A stretch of DNA of 64,000 nt from Nocardia cyriacigeorgica (GCF_005863245.1 NZ_VBUT01000012.1:124001-188000); one strand, 5' to 3'. Positions 26,913 to 36,156 are shown, numbered from the stretch's first letter. Made by a program: numbers and translations. Notes: generated by a model not told the origin, from the letters alone.

Positions 26913-28841
26913 ATGACCAGCCCACAGGAGAAGGCCGCGGCCGCCCGCAAAGCAGCCGAGGAAGCCGCGCGCATCGCGGCGGAGGCCGCGGCCGCTGCGG
27001 AAGCCGCCGAAGCCGAAGCGGCGACTGCCGAGTCCGGTGGGGCTCCTGCCGCATCCGGTGCGACGGCGGCAGAGTCCGGCGCGGGCTCGAGCGGGTCGGG
27101 AGGGGCGGCAGCAGGTTCCGGTGGGGCAACGGATGCGGTGGGTGGCGCTGCGGCCGGCTCCGGTGGGGCAGCCGAGTCTGCGCGTGGCACAACCGCGTCG
27201 AGTGATGTGGCGGCGAGTGCCGGCGGTGCCGCTGGTGCGTCGGGTGGTCCGGTCGGACCGGCAACTGAGTCCGGCGGAGCGGACAGTGGCTCCGACGACG
27301 ACGCGCCCGAGGGTGGTGGCTCATCTGCCGCGCAGGAGATCGCGGCCGGATACGCGGTCGAGGGCGCCGCGCTGGAACTGGGCACCGTGGTCGTCGACGG
27401 CACGGTCGATCGCACTGCGCGGGTACGGATTCCATTGCGGACGATGAACCGGCACGGTCTGGTCGCCGGCGCCACCGGTACCGGCAAGACGAAAACGTTG
27501 CAGGGCATCGCCGAACAGCTCTCCCGCGCCGGAGTTCCGGTGGTGCTCGCCGATGTGAAGGGCGATCTGTCCGGGCTGTCGCGGCCGGGGGAGCAGAACG
27601 AGAAGCTGGCCCAGCGGGCGGTGGAGACCGCCGCCACCGACTGGGCGCCCACCGGGTTCCCGACCGAGTTCGTCTCCCTCGGCACCGGTGGTCTCGGCGT
27701 GCCGATCCGCGCGACCATCACCTCGTTCGGTCCGATCCTGCTCAGCAAGGTGCTCGGGCTCAACGAAACCCAGGAGTCCACGCTCGGGCTGATCTTCCAC
27801 TGGGCCGACAAGCAGGGCCTCGGCCTGCTCGACCTGAAGGATCTGCGCGCGGTGATCCAGCACCTCACCAGTCCGGAAGGTAAGGCGGATCTGCAAGGCA
27901 TCGGCGGGGTTTCGGCGTCGACGGCCGGGGTGATCCTGCGGTCGCTGGTGAACCTGGAGGCCGACGGCGGCGACACCTTCTTCGGTGAACCCGAACTCGA
28001 TCCGGCCGATCTGCTGCGCACCGAGGGCGGGCAGGGCGTGATCACACTGTTCGAACTCGGCGCGCAGGCGGCGCGGCCCGCGATGTTCTCCACCTTCCTG
28101 ATGTGGGTGCTGGCCGATCTGTTCCAGACCCTGCCCGAGGTCGGCGACGTGGACAAACCCGAGCTCGTCTTCATCTTCGACGAGGCCCACCTGCTGTTCG
28201 CCGACGCATCGAAGGCCTTCCTCGACCAGGTGGAGCAGACCGTCAAGCTGATCCGCTCCAAGGGCGTCGGCGTCTTCTTCTGCACCCAGCTGCCCACCGA
28301 CATCCCGAACGCGGTGCTCTCGCAATTGGGCGCGCGGATCCAGCACGCGTTGCGCGCCTTCACCCCCGACGATCAGAAGGCACTGTCGAAGACGGTGCGC
28401 ACCTACCCGAAGACCGACACCTACGATCTGGAGCAGGCCCTCACCTCCCTCGGCATCGGCGAGGCGATCGTGACGGTGCTCTCCGAGCGCGGCGCTCCGA
28501 CGCCGGTGGCCTGGACCAGGATTCAGCCGCCGCGTTCGCTGATGGACACCATCGGCGCCGACGCCATCAAATCCCGCGCCCTGGCCAGCGCACTGCACGG
28601 CAAATACGGGCAGACCGTCGACCGGGAATCGGCCTACGAGATGCTCGCCGCCAACGTCGCGGCGGCCGAGCCCGAGGCCGAGCCACAACCCGTGCCCGGC
28701 CGGTCGCCGAGCGCCGAGGAGGACTCGGCCGCCGAACGCATCATGAAGAACCCCGCGGTGAAGAGTTTCCTGCGCTCGGCCGCCACGGTCGCCGGCCGCG
28801 AGATCACCCGCACCCTCTTCGGGACCCGCAAGCGCCGCTGA
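26913..28841 (+). CDS. HerA-like ATPase (DUF853/YjgR family) with low-complexity N-terminus
   Basis: A 642-residue AAA-type ATPase of the FtsK-HerA superfamily; its cellular role is not established. Walker A is GATGTGKTKTLQ near residue 190, followed by VPVVLADVKGDLSGLSRPG, and Walker B is LVFIFDEAHLLF. The NTPase domain is flanked by FCTQLPTDIPNAVLSQLGAR. The first 140 residues are unusual: a charged Ala/Glu coiled-coil-like helix (about 5-38), then a long Gly/Ser/Ala tract with repeated SGGA units that standard DUF853 proteins lack. ATG 26913 has GGAGG at 26901-26905. It is divergent from orn. Confidence 0.92.
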   Translation: MTSPQEKAAAARKAAEEAARIAAEAAAAAEAAEAEAATAESGGAPAASGATAAESGAGSSGSGGAAAGSGGATDAVGGAAAGSGGAAESARGTTASSDVAASAGGAAGASGGPVGPATESGGADSGSDDDAPEGGGSSAAQEIAAGYAVEGAALELGTVVVDGTVDRTARVRIPLRTMNRHGLVAGATGTGKTKTLQGIAEQLSRAGVPVVLADVKGDLSGLSRPGEQNEKLAQRAVETAATDWAPTGFPTEFVSLGTGGLGVPIRATITSFGPILLSKVLGLNETQESTLGLIFHWADKQGLGLLDLKDLRAVIQHLTSPEGKADLQGIGGVSASTAGVILRSLVNLEADGGDTFFGEPELDPADLLRTEGGQGVITLFELGAQAARPAMFSTFLMWVLADLFQTLPEVGDVDKPELVFIFDEAHLLFADASKAFLDQVEQTVKLIRSKGVGVFFCTQLPTDIPNAVLSQLGARIQHALRAFTPDDQKALSKTVRTYPKTDTYDLEQALTSLGIGEAIVTVLSERGAPTPVAWTRIQPPRSLMDTIGADAIKSRALASALHGKYGQTVDRESAYEMLAANVAAAEPEAEPQPVPGRSPSAEEDSAAERIMKNPAVKSFLRSAATVAGREITRTLFGTRKRR

Positions 28842-28907
28842 ATCGCCCTCCGAGCCCGACGAGCAGTGTCGTCCTCTGCGGTGGACTCGGGCTGTGCGCT
28901 CAACGCG

Positions 28908-28940
28908 CATCACTGATTCACACCGCTTGAATCAGTGATG
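28908..28940. promoter_or_regulatory. Inverted repeat upstream of vapBC, probable autoregulatory operator
   Basis: Perfect 13-base arms (28908-28920 and 28928-28940, core CACTGATTCA/TGAATCAGTG) with a 7-base spacer end 13 bases before the antitoxin ATG. VapBC complexes commonly bind such palindromes to repress their own operon. Confidence 0.7.
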
Positions 28941-28953
28941 TAGGATGGTGGCC

Positions 28954-29196
28954 ATGCGAACGACGATCCGGCTGGACAGCGACGTCGTCGCCGCTGCGGA
29001 GCGACTACGACGGGAACGTGGCATCGGGCTGGGTGAGGCGATCAACGAACTCGCGCGAGCAGGGATGCACAACCAGTCGGCAACGCAACGTCGCCCGTTC
29101 CGTCAGCGGACCCGCGACTTGGGAGCGCGGGTGGATCTATCCCGGAACTCGGAGGTCCTGGATCTGATCGACGAGCCGTATCCCGGACGCGCATGA
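28954..29196 (+). CDS. vapB: VapB-type ribbon-helix-helix antitoxin
   Basis: An 80-residue antitoxin. The N-terminal RHH DNA-binding fold is evident (MRTTIRLDSDVVAAAERLRRERGIGLGEAINELARAG). The disordered C-terminal tail (DLSRNSEVLDLIDEPYPGRA) probably threads into the toxin. ATG 28954 gives the family's standard beginning; ATG 28945 is also in frame. The stop overlaps the toxin start (ATGA), so the two are translationally coupled. Confidence 0.92.
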   Translation: MRTTIRLDSDVVAAAERLRRERGIGLGEAINELARAGMHNQSATQRRPFRQRTRDLGARVDLSRNSEVLDLIDEPYPGRA

Positions 29197-29621
29197 TCGT
29201 CGACGTCAACGTACTGCTGTATGCCGTGGACGAAAGCAGCCCGCACCATGAGGTAGCGCACGCTTGGCTCCAGGACGCGATGAACGGCGATGTCCGGGTC
29301 GGGCTTCCATGGCACAGCCTGGTCGGTTTCGTCCGTATCTCCACGCATCCCAAAATCTTCGCCGCGCCGATGACCGGCCGCGAGGCATGGCAATTCGTGG
29401 ACGAATGGCTGGACCACGACATGGCATGGGTCCCGTTGCCCACGGACCGGCACCGCCGAGTTCTCGGGCGGCTCATCGATGACCATTACGCCACAGGCAA
29501 TCTCGTGCCGGATGCTCACCTGGCCGCGCTGGCGATCGAGCATGGTGTGGCGATCTGCTCATTCGACACCGATTTCGCCCGGTTTCCCGAAGTGGAATGG
29601 ATCAACCCGCTCCAGCGGTGA
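29193..29621 (+). CDS. vapC: VapC-type PIN-domain toxin ribonuclease
   Basis: A 142-residue toxin that cleaves RNA (tRNA or rRNA in studied members) when freed from VapB. The PIN acidic residues are visible: Asp4 in MIVDVNVLLYA, Glu near residue 21 (HHEVAHAWL region), and the Asp residues in LVPDAHLAALAIEHG and ICSFDTDFARFP. Length and motifs are complete, so it looks active. The target RNA cannot be predicted. Confidence 0.93.
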   Translation: MIVDVNVLLYAVDESSPHHEVAHAWLQDAMNGDVRVGLPWHSLVGFVRISTHPKIFAAPMTGREAWQFVDEWLDHDMAWVPLPTDRHRRVLGRLIDDHYATGNLVPDAHLAALAIEHGVAICSFDTDFARFPEVEWINPLQR

Positions 29622-29749
29622 CCGCGCTTCCCGCCCCCGAACCCGATCCTGACCTCCCGTTGACGTCCCGCCGGGCCGTTCGGCCTATTTGCACGGCGAT
29701 TGCTCGTGCGGCAGACTCGACAGCCCGGCACCGATTCGGGAGGACCGAC

Positions 29750-30721
29750 GTGAGGATGATTCGCGCGCTCGCGCTCGCCGCCGTGGTGCTCATTCCTGTC
29801 GCCGGTTGCGGTGACGACGCGAACGAGGCGCCATCCGCCACGCCGAAGCCCATGCCCGCGCCGGTGATCCCCGCGCCGCCGCCGCAGTTCTGGTCGACCC
29901 CGGCCGCCACCCCGCAGCAGCACGCCACCGTCGCGCAGGCGACCAGGCAGATCGACGTGTGCTCGCTGATTCCGCGGGAGGTCCTCGACGATCTCGGCGG
30001 CGTCGACAGCGTCACGGTGGGTCTCGATTCGTGCCGGGCGAACCTCCGCGCCCAGGGCGCGGACAGCACCCTGACCTGGCATGCCACCCTGTTGCCCGAG
30101 CTGACCCCGGGCCAGGGCATCAGCAAACAACTCGGCGATGTGAGCGTGCTGCTGGTGCCCGACCGCAAGGACGGACCGGCCGGTTCCTGCGGCGCCACCG
30201 CGCGCTTCCCGGCCGGCGCCGCGTTCTATCTCGGTGCCACCACACCGGGGCAGGACCCGTGCGCGGTCGCCGACCGGCTGCTGCCGGGCATGATCGAGCG
30301 CTGGCGGCAATCGCCGCCGCAGGGCACCTCGCCCGATACCGTGCCGACGGTGCTGCTCGGCGCCGACCCGTGCGCGGTGCGCGCGAAGCTGGCCGGCACC
30401 ACCGACACCGACCAGCGGCGGCTCACCCAGTGCCTGTTCGGCTATCGCAACGAGACCGTCACCGTGAGCTACGAGTACCGCGACCCGGCGCATATCGCGG
30501 CGAACAGCACTATCGAGCAGTTCGGCGAGCGCCCGGTGCACCGATGGGCCTCGCTCTACGACAGCCGCATCCCCATCCTGACCGCCGTGGTCGGTCCCGA
30601 ATTACCGCCCGGCAGCACGGTATTCGGCCCGCGCGTGCCGGTCGTCGAGGTGTCCGCCGCGAGCTACGAGGTGACCAGGGAAGTGATGGAGCAGGTGCTC
30701 GGCCTGTTCCCAGCGCGGTGA
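29750..30721 (+). CDS. DUF3558-family lipoprotein
   Basis: A roughly 323-residue surface lipoprotein of unknown function. The signal peptide (RMIRALALAAVVLIPVAGC) ends in a lipobox, and a Pro/Ala linker follows. Two DUF3558-like halves can be seen: one starting IDVCSLIPREVLDDLGG and one starting DPCAVRAKLAG, each with paired Cys. GTG 29750 has GGGAGGA five bases upstream; ATG 29756 is the alternative. DUF3558 proteins are typical of mycobacteria and Nocardia. Confidence 0.8.
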   Translation: MRMIRALALAAVVLIPVAGCGDDANEAPSATPKPMPAPVIPAPPPQFWSTPAATPQQHATVAQATRQIDVCSLIPREVLDDLGGVDSVTVGLDSCRANLRAQGADSTLTWHATLLPELTPGQGISKQLGDVSVLLVPDRKDGPAGSCGATARFPAGAAFYLGATTPGQDPCAVADRLLPGMIERWRQSPPQGTSPDTVPTVLLGADPCAVRAKLAGTTDTDQRRLTQCLFGYRNETVTVSYEYRDPAHIAANSTIEQFGERPVHRWASLYDSRIPILTAVVGPELPPGSTVFGPRVPVVEVSAASYEVTREVMEQVLGLFPAR

Positions 30722-30796
30722 CGCAGGCCTACCGGAGCGCTCCAACGAATTGGCCGACGACTCCGCGGTCGCCCGACCCGGTCGGGCTGCGCTGAG

Positions 30797-31600
30797 TCAG
30801 CCACCGAGCTTCTTATAGAACGCCCCCGCCACCGGCGCGGTGACCGCGCGCGGCCCGTACTGCCCGGCCACGCTCATTCCCTTCGAGATCAGGCCGGGCA
30901 CGATGCGCATCTTATTGCGGGCCAGGGCGTCGATGGAGACCTTGGCGGTGTACTCGGAGGAGACCCACATGAAATCGGGGACCATGCGGTCGACGATGGA
31001 CGCTTCGGCCGGATCGGGCGTCTCGGTGCGGACCGGGCCGGGGGCCAGCAGGGTGACGTGCACGCCGGTGCCCTTCAGCTCCCCGCGCAGCGATTCGGAG
31101 AAGGTATTGGCGAAGGCCTTGCTCGCGGCGTAGGTGGCGTTGTTCGGGATGGGCATATTGCCCGCCGCCGAGCCGCTGATGAGGATGCCGCCCGCGCGGC
31201 GTTCGATCATGCCCGGCAGCACCGCCAGGCTGAGGTCGTGCACGGCGACGGCGTTGAGTTCGAGCTGGTCGCGTTCGTAGGCGGGATCGAGTTCGGCGAC
31301 CGGGCCGAAGGTCGCGATGCCCGCGTTGTTGCACAGAATCGCGATATCGCGCGCCGACAGCTCCTCCACCAGCGGCGCCCGCTGCTCCCGGTCGGCCAGA
31401 TCGACCGCGCGCACCTCGGCGGTGATGCCGTGCGCGAGGGTCAGCCGCTGCGCCAGCTCCTCGAGGACGTCCCCGCGCCGGGCCACCAGGATCAGCGAGT
31501 ACCCGCGCATGGCCAGCTCGGCGGCCAGCGCGGTCCCGATCCCGGACGACGCTCCGGTGACGACGGCACGGTTATCGGCAGTGGGGGAAGGCAAGCTCAC
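30797..31600 (-). CDS. Short-chain dehydrogenase/reductase
   Basis: A 267-residue NAD(P)-dependent oxidoreductase of the classical SDR family. It has VVTGASSGIGTALAAELA (cofactor-binding TGxxxGIG), LCNNAGIATFG (NAG motif) and the catalytic Ser with YAASKAFA (Tyr-x-x-x-Lys). The substrate is unknown. The start is GTG 31598-31600, because the frame upstream runs into repeat DNA. It lies downstream of the FadH-like gene on the same strand but is separated by a repeat-rich spacer. Confidence 0.9.
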   Translation of the reverse strand: MSLPSPTADNRAVVTGASSGIGTALAAELAMRGYSLILVARRGDVLEELAQRLTLAHGITAEVRAVDLADREQRAPLVEELSARDIAILCNNAGIATFGPVAELDPAYERDQLELNAVAVHDLSLAVLPGMIERRAGGILISGSAAGNMPIPNNATYAASKAFANTFSESLRGELKGTGVHVTLLAPGPVRTETPDPAEASIVDRMVPDFMWVSSEYTAKVSIDALARNKMRIVPGLISKGMSVAGQYGPRAVTAPVAGAFYKKLGG

Positions 31601-31692
31601 GCCATGAGCGTAAGCGACTCCGATCCGCCGTGTGCCGCTGGCCGGATCGCCACCGATCACCACCGCGCACCGCCGGGCGCCGGCATATGTTT

Positions 31693-31874
31693 CGCCCACC
31701 TCTGAGCGACAACTCACATGATTGTCGCTCAGAGGTGGGCGGCAGGTGGTGCTCTCCGGGGTGCAGCGGCGGCCCGGGGCGCGCCGCGTTTGTCGCTCGG
31801 CGACCGGCAGCAGGTGGCTCGCCAGAGGAAGCGCGCCAGGGCTCGAGCCGCGTTGTCGCTCGGAGGTGGGCGAA
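31693..31874. repeat. Repeat element with perfect 20-bp inverted repeat and further degenerate copies
   Basis: Arms at 31693-31712 and 31722-31741 pair perfectly over 20 bases with a 9-base loop (core GTCGCTCAGAGGTGGG). A third copy at 31853-31874 differs from the right arm by one base (TCGG for TCAG). A partial copy starts at 31790 (TTTGTCGCTCGG). The three same-direction copies are spaced about 63-68 bases, suggesting a degenerate tandem array. It occupies the 323-base spacer between the FadH-like and SDR genes, which otherwise shows no gene. Confidence 0.8.
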
Positions 31875-31923
31875 CATTCGACCGGCCGCAGCGCAGGTGT
31901 GTCCACTCACCACCTGGGGCGTG

Positions 31924-33960
31924 TCAGAGCCGGGCGGCCAGGCGGGTGCCCTGATCGATCGCGCGCTTGGCGTCGAGTTCGGCGGCGAGTTCGGCGCCGC
32001 CGATCAGGTGCGGGTTCACCCCCGCGGCGCGCAGCTCGTCTTCCAGGTCGCGCACCGACTCCTGGCCCGCGCAGATGACGACATTGTCCACCGGGATCAG
32101 CCGAGGACGTTCACGCTTCTCCCCGAAACTGATGTGCAGGCCGTTGTCGTCGATGCGCTCGTAGTTGACGCCGCCGATCTGCTCGACGCCCTTGGCTTTC
32201 AGCGCCGCCCGATGCACCCATCCGGAGGTCTTGCCCAAGCTCTTGCCGAACGAGCCCGACTTGCGTTGCAGCAGCACCACATCGCGCGCCGCGGGGGAGG
32301 GGACAGGCGTGGCGAGCTGGCCGCGCACCTGCTCATCGACCGAATCGACGCCCCACTCCTGCTTCCATTCGTCCAGTTTCAGCGTGGGATGGCCGTCGAC
32401 GGTGAGGAATTCGCTGACGTCGTAGCCGATGCCGCCGGCGCCGATCACCGCGACCCGCTTGCCGACCGGCTTCTCCTCCCGCACCAGCTCGGCGTAGGTC
32501 AGCACCATCGGATGGTCGATGCCGGGGATGTTCGGGATGCGCGGGCGCACACCGGTGGCCAGCACCACCTCGTCGTAGCGGCCGTCGATGAGCTCGGCCG
32601 CGGTGGCGCGCTTGCCGAGGTGAACGGTGACGCCGGTGATTTCGAGTTTGCGGGTGAAGTACCGGATGGATTCGTCGAACTCTTCCTTGCCCGGGATGCG
32701 GCGGGCGATGTCGAATTGGCCGCCGATCTTGTCGTCGGCCTCGAACAGCTCCACCCGATGCCCGCGTTCGGCCAGGTTCACCGCCGCCGAGAGACCCGCG
32801 GGCCCCGCGCCGACCACCGCGATGCGCTTGCTGCGCCGGGTCGGCAGCAGTTTCAGCTCGGTTTCGTGCCCGGCGCGCGGGTTGAGCAGACAGGACACGG
32901 TCTTGTGCTGGAAGGCGTGGTCGAGGCAGGCCTGGTTGCAGGCGATGCAGGTGTTGATCTCGTCGACGCGGTTCTGGGCGGCCTTGTTGACCCATTCCGG
33001 GTCCGACAGGAACGGCCGGGCCAGCGACACCAGCTGGGCGTCCCCGCGAGTGAGGATCTCCTCGGCGATCTCGGGCATATTGATCCGGTTCGACGCGCAG
33101 ACCGGGATGTTCACCTTCGCGGTGATCTTGGCGGTGAACTCGACGAAGGCCGCGCGCGGCACCGAGGTCACGATCGTCGGCACCCGCGCCTCGTGCCAGC
33201 CGATGTCGGTGTTGAGGATGCTGACGCCGGCGGCCTCGAGTTCCTGTGCCAGCGCGACGATCTCGTCGAAGGTCTGGCCCTTCTCCACCAGCTCGGCCAT
33301 CGACAACCGGAAGATGATGATGAAGTCGTCGCCCACCGCGGCCCGGGTGCGGCGCACGATCTCGACCGCTAGCCGTCGCCGGTTCTCCGGCGATCCGCCC
33401 CATTTGTCGGTGCGCTTATTGGTGCGCGGGGCGAGGAACTGGTTGATGAAATAGCCTTCACCACCCATGATCTCGACGCCGTCGTAGCCGGCGAACTTCG
33501 CCAGCCGAGCGCAGCGCGCGTAATCGTCGATGGTCTGCTCGACGCCCTTGGCCGAGAGCTTGCGCGGGCGGAACGGGTTGATCGGCGCCTTGATCGAGGA
33601 GGCCGAGACGCTGCCGGGCATATAGGAATACCGGCCCGCGTGCAGGATCTGCAGGGCGATCTTGGCGCCCTCGGCGTGCACCGCGCGGGTGATGACGCGA
33701 TGGCGGTAGGCCTCGGTCTTGTTGGTGAGTTTGGCGCCGAAGGGCAGCAGCCAGCCGGTGCGGTTGGGCGCGTAGCCGCCGGTGATGATGAGCCCGACGC
33801 CGCCGCGCGCGCGTTCGGCGAAATAGGCGGCGAGGCGGTTGGTGTCCCAGGCCCGGTCCTCGAGGCCGGTGTGCATCGACCCCATGATCACGCGATTGCG
33901 CAAAGTGGTGTGGCCGAGATCGAGGGGCTCGAACAGGTGGGGATAACTGGTCGATCGCAC
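31924..33960 (-). CDS. NADH:flavin oxidoreductase / 2,4-dienoyl-CoA reductase family (FadH-like)
   Basis: A 678-residue flavo-iron-sulfur enzyme of the Old Yellow Enzyme-FadH family, probably reducing enoyl thioesters or related unsaturated compounds. The N-terminal TIM barrel binds FMN (ITGGYAPNRTG, ILHAGRYSY, GYDGVEIMGGEGYFINQFLAP). A 4Fe-4S cluster site follows (CIACNQACLDH...SCLLNP). Two Rossmann motifs come next, IAVVGAGPAGLSAAVNLA for FAD and VAVIGAGGIGYDVSEFL for NAD(P). The start is GTG 33958-33960. It lies 21 bases after the PadR gene, and they probably form one operon. Confidence 0.92.
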   Translation of the reverse strand: MRSTSYPHLFEPLDLGHTTLRNRVIMGSMHTGLEDRAWDTNRLAAYFAERARGGVGLIITGGYAPNRTGWLLPFGAKLTNKTEAYRHRVITRAVHAEGAKIALQILHAGRYSYMPGSVSASSIKAPINPFRPRKLSAKGVEQTIDDYARCARLAKFAGYDGVEIMGGEGYFINQFLAPRTNKRTDKWGGSPENRRRLAVEIVRRTRAAVGDDFIIIFRLSMAELVEKGQTFDEIVALAQELEAAGVSILNTDIGWHEARVPTIVTSVPRAAFVEFTAKITAKVNIPVCASNRINMPEIAEEILTRGDAQLVSLARPFLSDPEWVNKAAQNRVDEINTCIACNQACLDHAFQHKTVSCLLNPRAGHETELKLLPTRRSKRIAVVGAGPAGLSAAVNLAERGHRVELFEADDKIGGQFDIARRIPGKEEFDESIRYFTRKLEITGVTVHLGKRATAAELIDGRYDEVVLATGVRPRIPNIPGIDHPMVLTYAELVREEKPVGKRVAVIGAGGIGYDVSEFLTVDGHPTLKLDEWKQEWGVDSVDEQVRGQLATPVPSPAARDVVLLQRKSGSFGKSLGKTSGWVHRAALKAKGVEQIGGVNYERIDDNGLHISFGEKRERPRLIPVDNVVICAGQESVRDLEDELRAAGVNPHLIGGAELAAELDAKRAIDQGTRLAARL

Positions 33961-33981
33961 GAGCGGGCTCGCTTTCTTACC

Positions 33982-34554
33982 TCAGTCCGCACCCGGGGCT
34001 GTCGGGCGCGAGGGCGGAGTGTCGGGTCGCAGGGCTTGCAGGACCTCGTCGCACCATTCGGCGGACCCGAGCTCCTTGCGGATGCCCGCGCGGAGCACCA
34101 GGTACTGGTGCAGCCCGGTACCGGTGAGCTGATCCGGTGCCGGGAAGTCTCGTTTCTCGATGAGCCGGTACAGCTCGAGTTGGCGCAGGTGTTCGTCGCG
34201 GCGCCGGGCGACCTCGGTGAGCAGCGCGTCCAGATCGCCGTAGGCGGCCGCGCGCACCTTGACGAAGAATTCGTTGCGTTCGCGTTCGGGTTCGGTGGGT
34301 TCGGCGATCCAGCGCGCCAGTTCCGCGCGCCCGGCCTCACTCACCGCGTAGACCTTCTTGTCCGGCCTGCCCTCCTGGGCCACCGATTCGCTGTGCAGCC
34401 AGCCGGATTCCTCCATGCGGCGCAGCACGCGATAGATCTGCTGATGGGTGGCGCTCCAGAAATAGCCGATCGACTTGTCGAATCGCCGGGCCAGTTCGTA
34501 TCCGGACCCGGCGCGTTCGGTCAGCGAGACCAGCAGGGCATGCTCGAGAGCCAT
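33982..34554 (-). CDS. PadR-family transcriptional regulator
   Basis: A 190-residue winged-helix regulator. The N-terminal PadR domain (MALEHALLVSLTERAGSGYELARRFDKS is its first helix pair) includes HQQIYRVLRRMEESGWL and a wing with KKVYAVSEAGRAEL. A C-terminal coiled dimerisation domain follows (about 110-170). ATG 34552-34554. It precedes the FadH-like gene and has a palindrome 30 bases upstream, so it probably represses its own operon. Confidence 0.92.
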   Translation of the reverse strand: MALEHALLVSLTERAGSGYELARRFDKSIGYFWSATHQQIYRVLRRMEESGWLHSESVAQEGRPDKKVYAVSEAGRAELARWIAEPTEPERERNEFFVKVRAAAYGDLDALLTEVARRRDEHLRQLELYRLIEKRDFPAPDQLTGTGLHQYLVLRAGIRKELGSAEWCDEVLQALRPDTPPSRPTAPGAD

Positions 34555-34583
34555 GCCACACAGGGTATCCGAGACCGCAAGTA

Positions 34584-34603
34584 CTATGCAACTAGGTGCA
34601 TAG
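34584..34603. promoter_or_regulatory. Palindrome upstream of padR, probable PadR operator
   Basis: CTATGCA (34584-34590) and TGCATAG (34597-34603) form an inverted repeat with a CTAG centre. Only one position pair out of ten mismatches. ATGCA/TGCAT arms are characteristic of sites bound by PadR-family repressors. Confidence 0.65.
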
Positions 34604-34803
34604 AGGCGGTGAGGCCATCGATCCGCAGCCGAGCCCGTCCAGCGTATGGCGACTCGACGGCGACGGGTGTCCGGCCATGCGGCCCATGATCACAGGCTCG
34701 AGTCGGACACCATCGGCCTTGCTCAGGTGCGTGTCAGCATCGAAGCGTGAGGCGCGACCGGAAGATCGGGCCGCATGAGTTCATCTCGATTAGGGTGCGC
34801 GGT

Positions 34804-36156
34804 ATGAGCGAGGTCGACGTGCGCGGTGAGGCGGGGACCGGGCGCGGGCAGGTGGTGGCGTGGGGGCTGTGGGACTGGGGTTCGGCCGCGTTCAACGCCG
34901 TCATCTTGACCTTCGTCTTCTCGGTGTATTTGACCGACAGCGTCGGCGACGATCTGCCCGGCGATATCTCGGCCGGAGCCTGGCTGGGCTGGGCGCTCGG
35001 CATCGCCGGGCTGGTGGTCGCGCTGACCGCGCCGGTCAGCGGGCAGCGCTTCGATGCCACCGCCAGCCGTAAACGGTCTCTCGGTGCGCTGACCGCGTTG
35101 ACCGTCGCCGCGATGGCCGCGATGTTCTTCGTGCACGACGACTACCGCGATCTGTGGCTCGGGCTGGTCCTGCTCGGCTTCGGCTCGGCTTGCTTCGAGC
35201 TGGCCAATGTGCCCTACAACGCCATGCTGCGCCAGGTCTCCACCCCGGCCACGGTGGGCCGGGTATCCGGATTCGGCTGGGCCATGGGCTATTTCGGCGG
35301 CATCTTGCTGCTGCTGATCTGCTATCTCGGCTTCATCGCCGGTGACGGCGACCGGCGCGGACTGTTCGGCATCCCCACCGACGACGGCCTCAATATCCGG
35401 TTGGTCGCCGTGCTGGCCGCGGTCTGGTTCGCCGCGTTCGCGTTGCCGGTGCTGTTCGCGGTGCCCGAGGTGGTGCGCACCGGTGCCGACCCCGGTGCGG
35501 AGAGCGCAGGCTTCCTCGGTTCCTACCGGGTGCTGTGGCGCGACCTGCGTGAGTTGTGGATCGCCGACCGGCGCACGGTCGGATTCCTGTTGGCCAGCGC
35601 GATCTTCCGCGACGGGCTGGCGGGGGTGTTCACCTTCGGTGCGGTGCTGGCGGTCGGTGTGTACGGCATCGCCGACGCCGATGTGCTGCTGTTCGGCATC
35701 GCCGCCAATGTGGTCGCGGCACTCGGCGCGATCGTCGCCGGCCGCTTCGACGACCGCGTCGGCCCGAAACGGGTGATCGTGGTGTCGCTGGTGTCGATGA
35801 TCATCTGCGGCACGGTGCTGCTCGTGGTGTCGGGCCCGGTCATGTTCTGGGTGTTCGGGCTGATGCTGACGGTGTTCGTCGGGCCGGCCCAATCCTCGGC
35901 CCGCTCGTTCCTGGCCCGGCTCGCGCCCGCGGGCCGGGAAGGTCAGCTGTTCGGCCTCTACACCACCACCGGCCGGGCGGTCTCGTTCCTGGCGCCGATG
36001 CTGTTCGGATTCTTCGCGTGGGCGTTCGCCACCGACCGGGCGGGCATCGTCGGCCTGCTCGTGGTGCTCGCGCTCGGGCTACTCGCCCTGCTCGCGGTTC
36101 CTGGGCCGGACCCGGTGCCGGGGTCGGCGGGTATCGCCGAAGATGCGAACGGGTGA
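34804..36156 (+). CDS. MFS transporter, UMF1/Atg22-like
   Basis: A 450-residue membrane transporter with about 12 spans. The opening WGLWDWGSAAFNAVILTFVFSVYLTD is typical of the UMF1 (unknown major facilitator, Atg22-like) group. Later conserved parts include FELANVPYNAMLRQVSTPATVGRVSGFGWAMGY (split by a loop) and GRFDDRVGPKRVIV. ATG 34804 is preferred over the upstream in-frame starts. The substrate is unknown. It is divergent from padR across a 249-base spacer. Confidence 0.9.
   Translation: MSEVDVRGEAGTGRGQVVAWGLWDWGSAAFNAVILTFVFSVYLTDSVGDDLPGDISAGAWLGWALGIAGLVVALTAPVSGQRFDATASRKRSLGALTALTVAAMAAMFFVHDDYRDLWLGLVLLGFGSACFELANVPYNAMLRQVSTPATVGRVSGFGWAMGYFGGILLLLICYLGFIAGDGDRRGLFGIPTDDGLNIRLVAVLAAVWFAAFALPVLFAVPEVVRTGADPGAESAGFLGSYRVLWRDLRELWIADRRTVGFLLASAIFRDGLAGVFTFGAVLAVGVYGIADADVLLFGIAANVVAALGAIVAGRFDDRVGPKRVIVVSLVSMIICGTVLLVVSGPVMFWVFGLMLTVFVGPAQSSARSFLARLAPAGREGQLFGLYTTTGRAVSFLAPMLFGFFAWAFATDRAGIVGLLVVLALGLLALLAVPGPDPVPGSAGIAEDANG

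Noticed and set aside
27321..28913. 530-residue minus-strand open frame
   Set aside because: It mirrors the HerA-like ATPase gene and has shadow composition only.
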